This document shows positions 7,265 through 14,471 of a stretch of DNA of 15,280 bases, one piece after another. The notes under the pieces were generated by a model that saw nothing but the letters and a program-made list of their open reading frames with translations, had not been told where the DNA came from and made no database searches. How positions within the stretch are numbered: the stretch's first letter is position 1; each line of letters opens with the position of its first letter. The translations under genes and the position numbers were made by a program. Source of the stretch: Synechococcaceae bacterium WB8_1B_136. Its GTDB lineage: Bacteria; Cyanobacteriota; Cyanobacteriia; PCC-6307; Cyanobiaceae. The stretch lies in NCBI GenBank assembly GCA_010029175.1, contig RGNC01000034.1, forward strand, positions 1 to 15,280. Direction: 5' to 3'.

Positions 7265-7290
7265 AAGGCCTGCTGATTAGCCAGGCTTTT
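7265..7290 (+). terminator. Candidate Rho-independent terminator of cbiX
   Basis: AAGGCCTG (7265-7272) pairs with CAGGCTTT (7282-7289) around a 9-base loop, giving an 8-pair stem with one G-U, followed directly by a short T run and then CCCC. It lies 57 bases past the cbiX stop on the same strand. The T tract is short, so efficiency is uncertain. Confidence 0.5.
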
Positions 7291-7593
7291 CCCCGACCCG
7301 GCGTTGTTTTCCCCAGCTTCAGGGGCCGTTTTCCGCAGGTCATCGCCCGTCAGGCCGATCCGAGCCGTTGTCTTGTGGATTGCATCAATTCGTTCGTCTC
7401 CGCCTTGACAGGCGAGCCGTTGCCCTCGCTTTCCGCTTCGTTCCCTGCTCCTGCCTGGTGCCCCCTCAGCGTGGACGGGCTGTCTCAGGCTGTTGCGTCA
7501 TGGGTTCGCTCGCTTGGCTGGCTTTTGACAGGGGACTGGCGGCTGTGGCTTGCTACCCCCATTCATGAGAGGAGGCGCTTGGACGCAAACGCC
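7291..7593. other. Stretch with no convincing gene, upstream of DUF2811
   Basis: Together with 7209-7264 this leaves about 385 bases between cbiX and the DUF2811 ATG. It contains two TTGACAGG octamers, at 7405-7412 and 7525-7532, 120 bases apart; TTGACA is the consensus -35 hexamer, but neither is followed by a good -10 at 16-18 bases. The frame of the downstream gene stays open from a GTG at 7375, with third-position GC lower than in the genes but higher than in the other frames, so an N-terminal extension cannot be excluded. No tRNA or recognisable small RNA was seen. Confidence 0.5.
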
Positions 7594-7932
7594 ATGCAAC
7601 CGATGGCCGACAGGTCGGCCGAGACCACAGCCAAGGCGACGGCGGAGGCAGCGGGTGAATCGACCCCCGACTCCGGGGCGCGGGTTCACCTGCTGCGCTG
7701 CCTCGATCAGCCGCACCCCCAGCCCGCAGCGGAGGCCAGGGTGAGCCTGGAGGCCGAGGTGCCCGAAGCCCTGTTCGATGGCATGCGCGCGTTCCTGCGC
7801 AGCCGCCCGGAGTGGGATCAATATCGCCTGATGACCTCAGCCCTGGCCGGCTTTCTGTTTCAGAACGGCTGTAGCGATCGCAGCGTGGCCCAGCATTACC
7901 TCGATGGTCTGTTCATGCGCCCGGGCGCCTGA
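7594..7932 (+). CDS. DUF2811 domain protein (cyanobacterial)
   Basis: A small protein whose last 63 residues form a DUF2811 domain: it opens VSLEAEVPEALFDGMRAF, continues RPEWDQYRLMTSALAGFLFQNG and ends with SVAQHYLDGLF. The family is cyanobacterial and of unknown function. The start is the open question. The ATG at 7594 gives 112 residues, with a 49-residue Ala/Glu/Arg-rich leader whose codons are strongly GC-rich at the third position, as in real genes. An AGAGGAGG at 7568-7575 is close to a TTG at 7579 and far from the ATG. A GTG at 7741 has GGAGG five bases before it (7731-7735) and would give just the 63-residue domain, the usual size of these proteins. A GTG at 7375 would give 185 residues. 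The stop codon lies inside a tandem 15-base duplication. Confidence 0.8.
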   Translation: MQPMADRSAETTAKATAEAAGESTPDSGARVHLLRCLDQPHPQPAAEARVSLEAEVPEALFDGMRAFLRSRPEWDQYRLMTSALAGFLFQNGCSDRSVAQHYLDGLFMRPGA

Positions 7933-7957
7933 GCAGAAAAAACCTGAGCAGAAAAAA
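7928..7957. repeat. Perfect tandem 15-base duplication over the DUF2811 stop
   Basis: The unit CCTGAGCAGAAAAAA occurs twice head to tail (7928-7942 and 7943-7957). The first copy contains the DUF2811 stop codon TGA (7930-7932). On the minus strand the second copy supplies the T run of the GMC oxidoreductase terminator, and the first supplies a further T6 run. It looks like a recent slippage or replication duplication. Confidence 0.9.
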
Positions 7958-7978
7958 GCGGGAGTGCCGAGCTCCCGC
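7952..7978 (-). terminator. Rho-independent terminator of the GMC oxidoreductase gene
   Basis: Reading the minus strand, GCGGGAG (7978-7972), a 7-base loop and CTCCCGC (7964-7958) form a perfect 7-pair GC stem, followed directly by TTTTTT (7957-7952). It lies about 80 bases past the GMC stop. On the plus strand the stem is not followed by T residues, so it mainly serves the minus-strand gene. Confidence 0.85.
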
Positions 7979-8059
7979 CTGAGGGTTCTCCCTTGCCCGA
8001 CCCGTTGGGGGTCGCTCCGGTAGTGTCCGAAGCCGCCGCCTGATCGGCTGTGTCGATCC

Positions 8060-9709
8060 CTACAGATCCCCGAGCCGCAGCGCTCTGGCGGCGTGGTCAC
8101 AGGCCCGCCAGGTGACGGCCATCTCCGTGAGGGTGGGGCTCTGCCAGCCGGCGCTGGGCCAGCAACTGCCATCGGTGACGAGCAGGTTGGGGGTGCGCCA
8201 GAGCTGGTTCCAGGGGTTGAGCACGCCATGGTCGTCGCGATCGGCCATGGCAGCTCCCCCCAGCTCGTGGATGTAGTAGCCCGGAGGTGGCGCCCCGGGG
8301 GCCATGGCCAGGCTCCCCCGGAGCAGCGGCTCCACCAACGGCACCACGAACAGATCGGTGAGCGGCGCGATGCGCCCGCCGCCGCAGGCCACCACGGCCT
8401 CCATGCGGGCCTGCATGTGGGCCACCATGCGCGTTTCGTTCTCCCCCCATCGGCAGTCGATGTGGGCGATGGGCACCCCCCAGGCATCCACCCGCTCCGG
8501 ATCGAGGCTGACGCGGTTGTGCCCCTGGGCCAGCACCTCCCCATGGCCGATCAGGAAGCCCACGGCCCCCCGGGGATCCCGCTTGAAGGCTCGGGGGGGA
8601 TCGAAGCGCTGGATGCCGCACCAGAGTCCATAGCCCCGCAGAAAGTCGGTGTCGGGCTGATCGCCGAGGTTCACCGTGTTGGGGATGAAGGCGCTGCCGG
8701 CTCCGGAGAGCTCGGTGCTGCCGGGTGATGGCTGCTCGGGCAGGGCAAAGAAGCGGCTGGTGGAGATGTGATCCATCAGGCCGTGGCCCAGCTGGCCGCT
8801 CACATCCTCCAGATCGCCCACCTGTTGGGAGTGCAGCAGGATGCGCAGGCTCTCGATGGTGGAGGCGCACAGCACCACCAGTTGTGCCCGCAGGGAGCAG
8901 GGTCGGCCGCTGGCCGCATCGACGTAGACCACCCCATCGGCGCGGCCGCTGCGTCGATCCACCTGCACATGGCTCACCACGGCACCGCTGATCAGCCGCA
9001 CCCTGCCGGTGGCCCGGGCGACGGCCAGGGCTCCGCCCTGGGAACAGGAGCGCGGCCATGGGCCCTGATCGGGGCGCCGCAGGGCAAAGCCGCGGGAGTG
9101 GATCAGTGGCAGCCCCAGCTGGCGGCCGATGGCGCTTTGCAGGTGCTGTTCCGCCGGGGTGAGGGGCAGCGGCGGGCGGTAGTCGCCATCGGGGAGCTGT
9201 GGCAGGCCGTCGCGGGCGCCGTGCACCTGCAGCAGGGCCTCCAGCCGCCCATACCAGGGGGCCAGATCCCCGTGGCCGATCGGCCAGCTGCGGCCGTGGC
9301 CGTCGCGCTCGGCCGCCTTGAATTCATAGTCTGAAAGCCGCAGGGTGATGCCACCCCAGGTGAGGCTCTTGCCCCCCACCTGGCGGCCTCGGGTCCAGAG
9401 AAAGGGGCGATCCGGCGGGGTGGCGTAGGGATGGCGCCGCTCGTCGACATACAGGTTGGGATTGGCCTTCCAATAGCCCGGGTGCTGGGCGGCCAGCCGT
9501 TGGCTGCCGCTGCTGAGGTTGGCCAGCCGCCGCAGGCTGTTCAGCGGTTCACGGCCGTAGGCCTGCTGGGGGGAGAGCTCCGGGCCCGCCTCCAGCACCA
9601 CCACCTCCAGCCCGGCCTGGGCCAGGGCCATGGCCGCCACCCCGCCGGTGGCACCGGAACCCACCACGATGGCCTCGACCATCGGGGTGCTGGGGGCGCT
9701 CACGTCCAT
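8060..9709 (-). CDS. GMC-family FAD-dependent oxidoreductase
   Basis: A 549-residue flavoprotein that would oxidise an alcohol or sugar-like substrate, with electron acceptor and substrate unknown. The N-terminus has the FAD dinucleotide-binding fold (VEAIVVGSGATGG, residues 11-23, then VVVLEAG with E40). RGRQVGGKSLTWGG is the conserved GMC segment after it, and STIESLRILLHS matches the second family signature. The C-terminal domain has GYYIHELGGAAMAD, where the histidine near residue 481 is the likely catalytic base position, then NLLVTDGSCWPSAGWQSPTLTEMA, in which Ser-Pro replaces the more usual Asn-Pro. No Tat or Sec signal is evident. It starts with the ATG at 9707-9709; another ATG lies ten codons in, and neither has a clear ribosome-binding site. 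It stands alone between a tRNA terminator and its own terminator, so it is probably monocistronic. Confidence 0.9.
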   Translation of the reverse strand: MDVSAPSTPMVEAIVVGSGATGGVAAMALAQAGLEVVVLEAGPELSPQQAYGREPLNSLRRLANLSSGSQRLAAQHPGYWKANPNLYVDERRHPYATPPDRPFLWTRGRQVGGKSLTWGGITLRLSDYEFKAAERDGHGRSWPIGHGDLAPWYGRLEALLQVHGARDGLPQLPDGDYRPPLPLTPAEQHLQSAIGRQLGLPLIHSRGFALRRPDQGPWPRSCSQGGALAVARATGRVRLISGAVVSHVQVDRRSGRADGVVYVDAASGRPCSLRAQLVVLCASTIESLRILLHSQQVGDLEDVSGQLGHGLMDHISTSRFFALPEQPSPGSTELSGAGSAFIPNTVNLGDQPDTDFLRGYGLWCGIQRFDPPRAFKRDPRGAVGFLIGHGEVLAQGHNRVSLDPERVDAWGVPIAHIDCRWGENETRMVAHMQARMEAVVACGGGRIAPLTDLFVVPLVEPLLRGSLAMAPGAPPPGYYIHELGGAAMADRDDHGVLNPWNQLWRTPNLLVTDGSCWPSAGWQSPTLTEMAVTWRACDHAARALRLGDL

Positions 9710-9786
9710 GACGGCTTGGCAGAGGGCGTGGACTGGCGGGGGCTGGCGGTGCAGGGCGACCTGGCGCCAATCACCGCCTGACCATC

Positions 9787-9820
9787 AAAAAACCCCAGCG
9801 CTTCAAGGAAGGCTGGGGTT
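9787..9820 (-). terminator. Rho-independent terminator of tRNA-fMet
   Basis: On the minus strand AACCCCAGC (9820-9812) pairs perfectly with GCTGGGGTT (9799-9791) around a 12-base loop, and the T run continues to 9787. It starts 8 bases past the 3' CCA of the tRNA. It also separates the tRNA transcript from the GMC gene. Confidence 0.88.
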
Positions 9821-9828
9821 CTTTGCGT

Positions 9829-9905
<77 letters not shown>

Positions 9906-9916
9906 TCGACTTCCGA

Positions 9917-9946
9917 ACCCTACAGCACGGGGCTGCCAGGGGGCAA
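9917..9946 (-). promoter_or_regulatory. Candidate promoter of tRNA-fMet
   Basis: On the minus strand a TTGCCC (9946-9941) is followed after 16 bases by TGTAGG (9924-9919), a sigma-70-like pair placed so that transcription would begin roughly 10 bases before the tRNA 5' end. The -10 element is a weak match. It lies between the tRNA and the divergent DUF475 gene. Confidence 0.4.
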
Positions 9947-9956
9947 CGCAGGCAGG

Positions 9957-11060
9957 ATGGCCGCAGCACGCTCCGGCTCCACGTCCCTCACGCACCGCAT
10001 GAATCGCTATCTCCGCTACGTGCGGTTTCCCCTGCTCTGCTGCGCCATCGGCCTGGCGGCGGTGTTTGCGGCCAGCGGTGGCTTCAGTGCCGCAGGCCTC
10101 CAGGCGGTATGGGTCACCCTGGTGCTGTTGGCCCTGGAGATCAGCCTTTCCTTCGACAACGCCGTGGTGAATGCCCGGGTGCTGGAGCAACTCACGCCCG
10201 GCCAGCAGAACTTCTTCCTCACCTGGGGCCTGGTGATCCCCGTGTTCGGCGTGCGCTTCCTCGGGCCCCTGGTGCTGGTGAGCCTGGCGGGGGGCATCGG
10301 CATCGGCGAGGCCCTGGACGCCGCCCTGCATCACCCCCAGCACTACCACAAGCTGCTGGAGCTGGCGGAGCCGCGGATCCTGGCCTTCGGTGGCATGTTT
10401 CTGCTGATGGTGTTCCTGCGCTACTTCTTTGATGAGGCCAAGACCCTGCACTGGGTGCAGGTGCTGGAGCAGCGGCTGAGTCAGGCCGGCCGGGTGCCCT
10501 CCCTGGAGGTGGCCCTGGCCCTGGTGGTGCTGATGGTGGTGGCGGCGGTGCTGCCGGGGCAGATGCGCAGTGATGTGCTGTTCGCCGGTCTGATCGGTCT
10601 GGTGCTGCAGATCCTCAGCACCTCCTTGGCCGACTTCTTTGGTGGCGAGGAGGAGGCGGTGGGTCGCATGGCGGCCAGCGGTGGCCTGGCCAGCCTGGTG
10701 TATCTGGAGCTGCTCGATGCCTCCTTCAGCCTCGATGGCACGATCGGGGCGTTTGCGATCACCAGCAACCTGGGCCTGATCATGACCGGCCTGGGCCTCG
10801 GAGCCCTGTTCATCCGCTCCCTCACGGTGATGCTCAGCCGCGAGAGGGCTCTGGATCAGTTGATCTATCTGGAACACGGCGCCCACTACGCCATCGGCGC
10901 CCTGGGCCTGCTGATGCTCTCGGGTGTGGTGATCGGCCGCTGGGGCTGGCATGTGCCGGAGTGGCTGAGCGGCTTGATCGGCGTGGTGCTGCTGGTGCTG
11001 GCCCTGGGCGATTCCCTGCGCCACAGCCGCCATCAGGGCGGCCAGCCAGCCAGCCACTGA
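9957..11060 (+). CDS. DUF475 (TerC-like) integral membrane protein
   Basis: A 367-residue polytopic membrane protein of the DUF475 family, related to TerC-type proteins that have been linked to metal-ion handling; the function is not established. Two conserved acidic segments inside membrane helices identify it: LEISLSFDNAVVNA (around E61, D67, N68) and LLDASFSLDGTIGAFAIT (around residues 252-269). They mirror each other in the two halves and could bind a cation. Further helices are PLVLVSLAGGIGIGEAL, ALALVVLMVVAAVL and the C-terminal LSGLIGVVLLVLALGDSL. DFFGGEEEAVGRM forms an acidic loop. The ATG at 9957 has a GGCAGG just before it; an ATG at 9999 (MNRYLRYVRFP) is also possible. A transaldolase gene follows after 10 bases, so the two are likely cotranscribed. 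Confidence 0.88.
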   Translation: MAAARSGSTSLTHRMNRYLRYVRFPLLCCAIGLAAVFAASGGFSAAGLQAVWVTLVLLALEISLSFDNAVVNARVLEQLTPGQQNFFLTWGLVIPVFGVRFLGPLVLVSLAGGIGIGEALDAALHHPQHYHKLLELAEPRILAFGGMFLLMVFLRYFFDEAKTLHWVQVLEQRLSQAGRVPSLEVALALVVLMVVAAVLPGQMRSDVLFAGLIGLVLQILSTSLADFFGGEEEAVGRMAASGGLASLVYLELLDASFSLDGTIGAFAITSNLGLIMTGLGLGALFIRSLTVMLSRERALDQLIYLEHGAHYAIGALGLLMLSGVVIGRWGWHVPEWLSGLIGVVLLVLALGDSLRHSRHQGGQPASH

Positions 11061-11070
11061 GGTTCTGGCC

Positions 11071-11721
11071 ATGGCCCTGCGTCTCTTCCTCGACAGCGCC
11101 GATCCCCGGGACTGGGCCCGATGGCTGCCCAGTGGCCTGTTCCATGGCATCACCACCAACCCCACCCTGCTGCGGCGCGCCGGCCAGGCCTGCAGCCTTG
11201 AGCAGCTGGGCCAGCTGAGCGAGCAGGCCCTGGCCCTGGGCTGCCGGGAGTTGCATCTGCAGGCCTGGGGGGCCGATCTGGCGGCCTGCGGCCAGGCGCT
11301 GGCCGCGCGGGTCCCGGGGCGGATCTGGATCAAACTGCCGATCACCCGGGCCGGGGCAGCGGCGGCACAACCCCTGATGGCGGCCGGCATCCCGATCACC
11401 TTCACCGCCTGCTATGAGCCGGCTCAGGTGCTGGTGGCCGCCGCCCTCGGCGCCGATTACATCGCCCCCTACCTGGGGCGGATCACGGATCAAGGCCGCG
11501 ATGGCCATGCCGAGCTGATCCGGATGCAGCGTTGCCTGGAGGGGGTGCAGTCGCCGCTGCGGCTGCTGGTGGCCAGCCTGCGCCAGCCATCCGATCTCAC
11601 CAGCCTGGCGGCCGAGGGGCTGAACACCTTCACTATCAGCCCGGCCATTGCCGAAGCCCTGTTCAGCAGTGAGGCCACCGCTGCGGCCGCGGCGCAGTTC
11701 GAGCGTGACGCCTCTGCGTGA
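11071..11721 (+). CDS. Transaldolase / fructose-6-phosphate aldolase family protein
   Basis: A 216-residue single-domain class I aldolase of the short transaldolase (TalC/FSA) type, acting on sugar phosphates in central carbon metabolism. Motifs are FLDSADPRDWARW at the N-terminus, GITTNPTLL near residues 26-34, WIKLPIT with the Schiff-base lysine (about K88), and GIPITFTACYEPAQVLVAAALGADYIAPYLGRI in the centre. The length fits the short subfamily rather than the usual TalB-type enzyme. It begins 10 bases after the DUF475 stop, suggesting an operon. Whether it is a true transaldolase or a fructose-6-phosphate aldolase cannot be decided by motif. It is convergent with the asparaginase gene, with only 25 bases between the stops and no clear terminator. 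Confidence 0.9.
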   Translation: MALRLFLDSADPRDWARWLPSGLFHGITTNPTLLRRAGQACSLEQLGQLSEQALALGCRELHLQAWGADLAACGQALAARVPGRIWIKLPITRAGAAAAQPLMAAGIPITFTACYEPAQVLVAAALGADYIAPYLGRITDQGRDGHAELIRMQRCLEGVQSPLRLLVASLRQPSDLTSLAAEGLNTFTISPAIAEALFSSEATAAAAAQFERDASA

Positions 11722-11746
11722 CGCCGCCGACTGAAGCCAGCCCTGC

Positions 11747-12748
11747 TCAGCGGCCGTTGTCGAAGCGCAGCTCGCCGCTCACCTCCAGTTTCACGCCCTC
11801 GTTGGGGTGCAGAAACCGCTGGCCCAGCTCCTCCAGGGTGAAGGGTGTCAGCCATTCCAACTGCCGCAGCAGATGCAGGGCCACGGCGTGCTTGGCCCGG
11901 CTGGCGCCGTCCTCCACCTTGATGGCCAGCCCCAGTCCCTCGCCCACGCGGCTGAGGCACTGAATTCCCTCGGCGCCGCCCTTGCTCAACACCTGGCCAT
12001 GGCCGAGGGCCATCACCTCGGTGTCGAACCGGCCAGGGCCAGCCACCAGATCGGGATGGCTGAGCATCGCCCGACTGAGGCGCTCCAGGTCTGCCTGCTC
12101 GGAGGCGCCCAGGTGGGCGAACAGCATCGCCATCTGGGAGAGCTGCAGTTGCAGGGTGGGGGCGCCACAGTCGTCGCGGGCCACCACCAGCTCCGCGCCC
12201 GGCATGCCCAGCAGCTCCCCCACCCGCTTGAGCACCTGTTGCTGCAGCGGGTGATCCGGCTGCAGGTAGCTCTCCAGGGGCCAGTGCATGCGGCGGCAGG
12301 TGGCCAGAAAGGCGGCGTGCTTGCCCGAGCAGTTGTGCTCCAGGGGGCTGGCCTTGCCCCGGGGGGTGGGGCACTGCAGTTGTTCGCTCTCCAGATCCGC
12401 CTTCCAGAGGATCTTGAAGGCCTCGCGGGCCTGCCCCGCTTCGCCGGCATGGGAGGCGCAGGCGATCGCCAGGGCCCGGTCGTCGTGCCCGCCCTGGTCG
12501 GCGGCGCCGCTGCTCACGAACACCTGGGCCTGGAAGGGCTTGAGGGCGGAGCGAATGAAGCTGAGTTGCTGGGGATCTCCGGCCCGCATCAGCACCCGCC
12601 CCCGCTGATCGCACACCACCGCATGCACCCGATGCAGGGATTCACGGATGCCATTGCGGGTGAGGTGCACCTCCAGCGGAGGCGCCCCTGGGCGGGAGCC
12701 GGAACCGAAGGTGCTCGAGAAGCTCATCGCGGCCGCAGGCCCCATCAC
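11747..12748 (-). CDS. Asparaginase (Rhizobium etli asparaginase II-like family)
   Basis: Predicted L-asparaginase of the PF06089 family, unrelated in fold to the E. coli type I/II enzymes; it would hydrolyse asparagine to aspartate and ammonia. About 333 residues from the GTG at 12748, or 332 from the ATG at 12745; the ATG at 12727 (MSFSSTFG) is also possible. Family features are RSALKPFQA (S67 and K70, the Ser-x-x-Lys pair), CASHAGE (S99), HNCSGKHAAFL (C140, K143), RDDCGAPTL (C194) and LSKGGAEG (K256). These correspond to the Ser/Lys pairs and the zinc-binding Cys/Lys/Cys of the R. etli enzyme. All the key positions appear present, so it is probably active. It starts directly at the stop of the CGLD27 gene and is the last gene of that cluster. 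Confidence 0.9.
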   Translation of the reverse strand: MMGPAAAMSFSSTFGSGSRPGAPPLEVHLTRNGIRESLHRVHAVVCDQRGRVLMRAGDPQQLSFIRSALKPFQAQVFVSSGAADQGGHDDRALAIACASHAGEAGQAREAFKILWKADLESEQLQCPTPRGKASPLEHNCSGKHAAFLATCRRMHWPLESYLQPDHPLQQQVLKRVGELLGMPGAELVVARDDCGAPTLQLQLSQMAMLFAHLGASEQADLERLSRAMLSHPDLVAGPGRFDTEVMALGHGQVLSKGGAEGIQCLSRVGEGLGLAIKVEDGASRAKHAVALHLLRQLEWLTPFTLEELGQRFLHPNEGVKLEVSGELRFDNGR

Positions 12749-13264
12749 CTAGAGAGCCTGACAGAGGCTGGCCCCCAGCAGCATCAGTGCAGCGGTGATG
12801 GCCATGGCCTGCTGCAGCCGCGCCAGCACCGGTCTGACGTCGTGGGTGGCCACCAGCAGATCCTGCTCCCGCCAGGCCAGGGGCTTCTCCCACACCTGGC
12901 CGTCGTACCAGCCGGATTCCTCGTATTCCACCGCCGTGGCCAGCAGGCGGCGCTGCAGGTTGGTCCAGCCCAGCCACTGCCGCAGCAGCAGCAGCAGCGG
13001 CAACACCAGGCCCGCCACGGCACCGGCGGCCACCAGTCGTGGCAGGTTGTGGCGCAGGGGCACACTGCCGCTGGCCACCAGCATGGTGAGGGGAAGCACG
13101 ATCAACCAGCTGCGCAGCAGCGGCACCGCCAGCCCCTGGGTGCTGGCGTGGGGCCAGGTGAAGAACCAGGAATCTCGCAGCTCGCGGTATTGCTCCAGGG
13201 GCCGCTGCTCCGGTGGCACCGGGCAGACCTCCAGGTTGGACAGCGGCTGTTCAGGGGCGGGCAT
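12749..13264 (-). CDS. CGLD27 family protein (Ycf36 / DUF1230)
   Basis: A 171-residue protein of the CGLD27/Ycf36 family, conserved across cyanobacteria, plastids of some algae, and plants. The family signature is near the N-terminus: CPVPPEQRPLEQYRELRDSWFFTWP (residues 14-38). Two hydrophobic segments follow (LIVLPLTMLVASG and VAAGAVAGLVLPLLLLLRQWLG), then YEESGWYDGQVWEKPLAWREQDLL, and a last membrane segment ending the protein (AMAITAALMLLGASL). It is probably a membrane protein. Plant members have been connected with iron deficiency, but a molecular function is not established. The ATG at 13264 lies 13 bases after the rsfS stop; the stop is immediately followed by the asparaginase start. 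Confidence 0.9.
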   Translation of the reverse strand: MPAPEQPLSNLEVCPVPPEQRPLEQYRELRDSWFFTWPHASTQGLAVPLLRSWLIVLPLTMLVASGSVPLRHNLPRLVAAGAVAGLVLPLLLLLRQWLGWTNLQRRLLATAVEYEESGWYDGQVWEKPLAWREQDLLVATHDVRPVLARLQQAMAITAALMLLGASLCQAL

Positions 13265-13277
13265 GGAGGGCCCGGCC

Positions 13278-13718
13278 TCAGGCCGGCGCGGCGTTTTCGG
13301 AGCCTAGGTAGGTCTCCTTCTCGCCGTGGCCCCAGAAGGATTCCAGGTCGTAGTAGCTGCGCTCATCGGGGGTGAGGGCGTGCACGATCACCTCGCCGTA
13401 GTCGAGCAGCACCCAGCGGCCCTCGGTCTGGCCCTCCTTGCGCAGGGGCAGGCGGCCGGTCTCCGCCTCGATCTTGTCTTCCACCGAGCGGGCGATGGCC
13501 CGCACCTGCACGTCGGAGAAGCCACTGGCGATCACGAACCAGTCGGCAATCGAGGAGATCTCCTCCACGCGGATCAGCAGGATGTCCGCGGCCTTGCGGT
13601 CGTCGCAGGCTTCGGCGGCCAGCAGGGCCAGGGCCTTGCTGTCGTTGAGGTCGAGCCGGGGGCGGCTGGGGTCGGGACTTGGCTTGGCGGCCTCTGGGGA
13701 ATTGGTGGCCTCAGCCAT
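13278..13718 (-). CDS. rsfS: Ribosome silencing factor RsfS
   Basis: Binds ribosomal protein uL14 on the large subunit and blocks subunit joining, down-regulating translation when nutrients are scarce. The 146-residue protein has a disordered, proline-rich N-terminal 20 residues and then the RsfS domain: ADILLIRVEEISSIADWFVIASGFSDVQVRAIARSVED (central), EGRWVLLDYGEVIVHALTPDERSYYDLESFWG (C-terminal). These match the family well. The ATG at 13718 overlaps the DUF3318 stop by 8 bases, consistent with coupled translation. The extra N-terminal tail is common in cyanobacterial forms. Confidence 0.95.
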   Translation of the reverse strand: MAEATNSPEAAKPSPDPSRPRLDLNDSKALALLAAEACDDRKAADILLIRVEEISSIADWFVIASGFSDVQVRAIARSVEDKIEAETGRLPLRKEGQTEGRWVLLDYGEVIVHALTPDERSYYDLESFWGHGEKETYLGSENAAPA

Positions 13719-14346
13719 AGACGTTCTCGCTGCTCACGGATTGACGGGATCCCTGTTGCTGGGCCATCTCGGCCCGGGCCTTGCCAGCACTCTTGCGCAG
13801 GGCCTCGAGGCGGTCTTCGTAGAAACCCCGCTTCTTCTTCTTGCGGGTCTGTTCCACCAGTTCCTTGAGGGCGCCGCCAAGGCTCTTGTAGGCATTCGGC
13901 AGGGTGTATCCGAAGCGGCAGGCCAGATCGATGGCCCGCTCGTCGGCGGCGATGGCGTCCTGGAGGCGCTTCTCGGAGTTGTTCTTGAGGTAGAGGCGGT
14001 AGCCGGCAAAGCCGGAGAGGCCCAGGGCCATCAGCAGCAGCAGCCCGTCCTGCACCCAGAGCTCGCCGATGGCTCCCCCCAGGCCAATGGCAAGGGCGGC
14101 CATTTCCCAGCCGTCGCGGGGCACCGCATCGTTCTGGATGCGGCCCACCTCGTGCCAGAACAGCAGATTGCGGTGGTCGAGGGCCAGCTGATCCCACTTC
14201 TGCAGATCGAGCTGAATCTCCACCTCGTCGCGGCCGATCTCCTCGATGGTGATCAGTGGTGGGTCGGCAGAGGCGGCGGCTTCCACAAACACCCAGCTCT
14301 GCATCTCGGGGGGCAACAGCCCCTTCAGGCGCTGGAGTTCGCTCAT
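13711..14346 (-). CDS. DUF3318 family membrane protein (cyanobacterial)
   Basis: A 211-residue protein of the cyanobacterial DUF3318 family, function unknown. It begins MSELQRLKGLLPPEMQSWVF, has an acidic beta-like segment with EIQLDLQKWDQLALDHRNLLFWHEVGRI, then two closely spaced hydrophobic helices (MAALAIGLGGAIGELWV and GLLLLMALGLSGFAGYRLYL) that probably anchor it. The segment after them is AIAADERAIDLACRFGYTLPNAYKSL, followed by a lysine/arginine-rich stretch (RKKKKRGFYEDRLEALRK) and a polar tail. The HEVGR motif resembles a metal-binding HExx site but lacks a visible second histidine pair. It is the first gene of the rsfS cluster and is divergent from carB with 125 bases between. Confidence 0.88.
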   Translation of the reverse strand: MSELQRLKGLLPPEMQSWVFVEAAASADPPLITIEEIGRDEVEIQLDLQKWDQLALDHRNLLFWHEVGRIQNDAVPRDGWEMAALAIGLGGAIGELWVQDGLLLLMALGLSGFAGYRLYLKNNSEKRLQDAIAADERAIDLACRFGYTLPNAYKSLGGALKELVEQTRKKKKRGFYEDRLEALRKSAGKARAEMAQQQGSRQSVSSENVYG

Positions 14347-14471
14347 GAAGTCGTCACCGGCGTAAGCCTTCCAACACTAGCCACCGCAGGGGAATGCGCT
14401 GGGGCAGCGGCAAGCGGGCCTGTGGGTCTGCCGTGAGAGGCTGGCCAGGTTTGGCTGCCATCCTCCCGCCC
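14347..14471. promoter_or_regulatory. Divergent intergenic region, DUF3318 and carB
   Basis: These 125 bases must hold promoters for both directions, but I could not fix a good -35/-10 pair on either strand. No Shine-Dalgarno-like purine run precedes the carB ATG; the bases just before it are pyrimidine-rich (CCTCCCGCCC). No hairpin-plus-T-run attenuator was seen. Confidence 0.35.

Noticed and set aside
5322..7343. Very long minus-strand open frame opposite cbiX (about 670 codons)
   Set aside because: It is antisense to cbiX, gives a His/Arg/Pro/Gln-rich low-complexity product, and continues out of frame across the unknown membrane-protein gene. GC-rich third positions keep such shadows open.
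5864..8068. A 15-base match GATCTGTAGGGATCG at 5864-5878 (plus) and 8054-8068 (minus)
   Set aside because: Both copies lie in or at the end of coding sequence in different frames; one such match in 15 kb of biased composition can arise by chance and no flanking similarity was seen.
11807..13375. Plus-strand open frame of about 520 codons opposite asparaginase, CGLD27 and rsfS
   Set aside because: It crosses three convincing minus-strand genes, and the translation is Gln/His/Gly-rich and compositionally biased.
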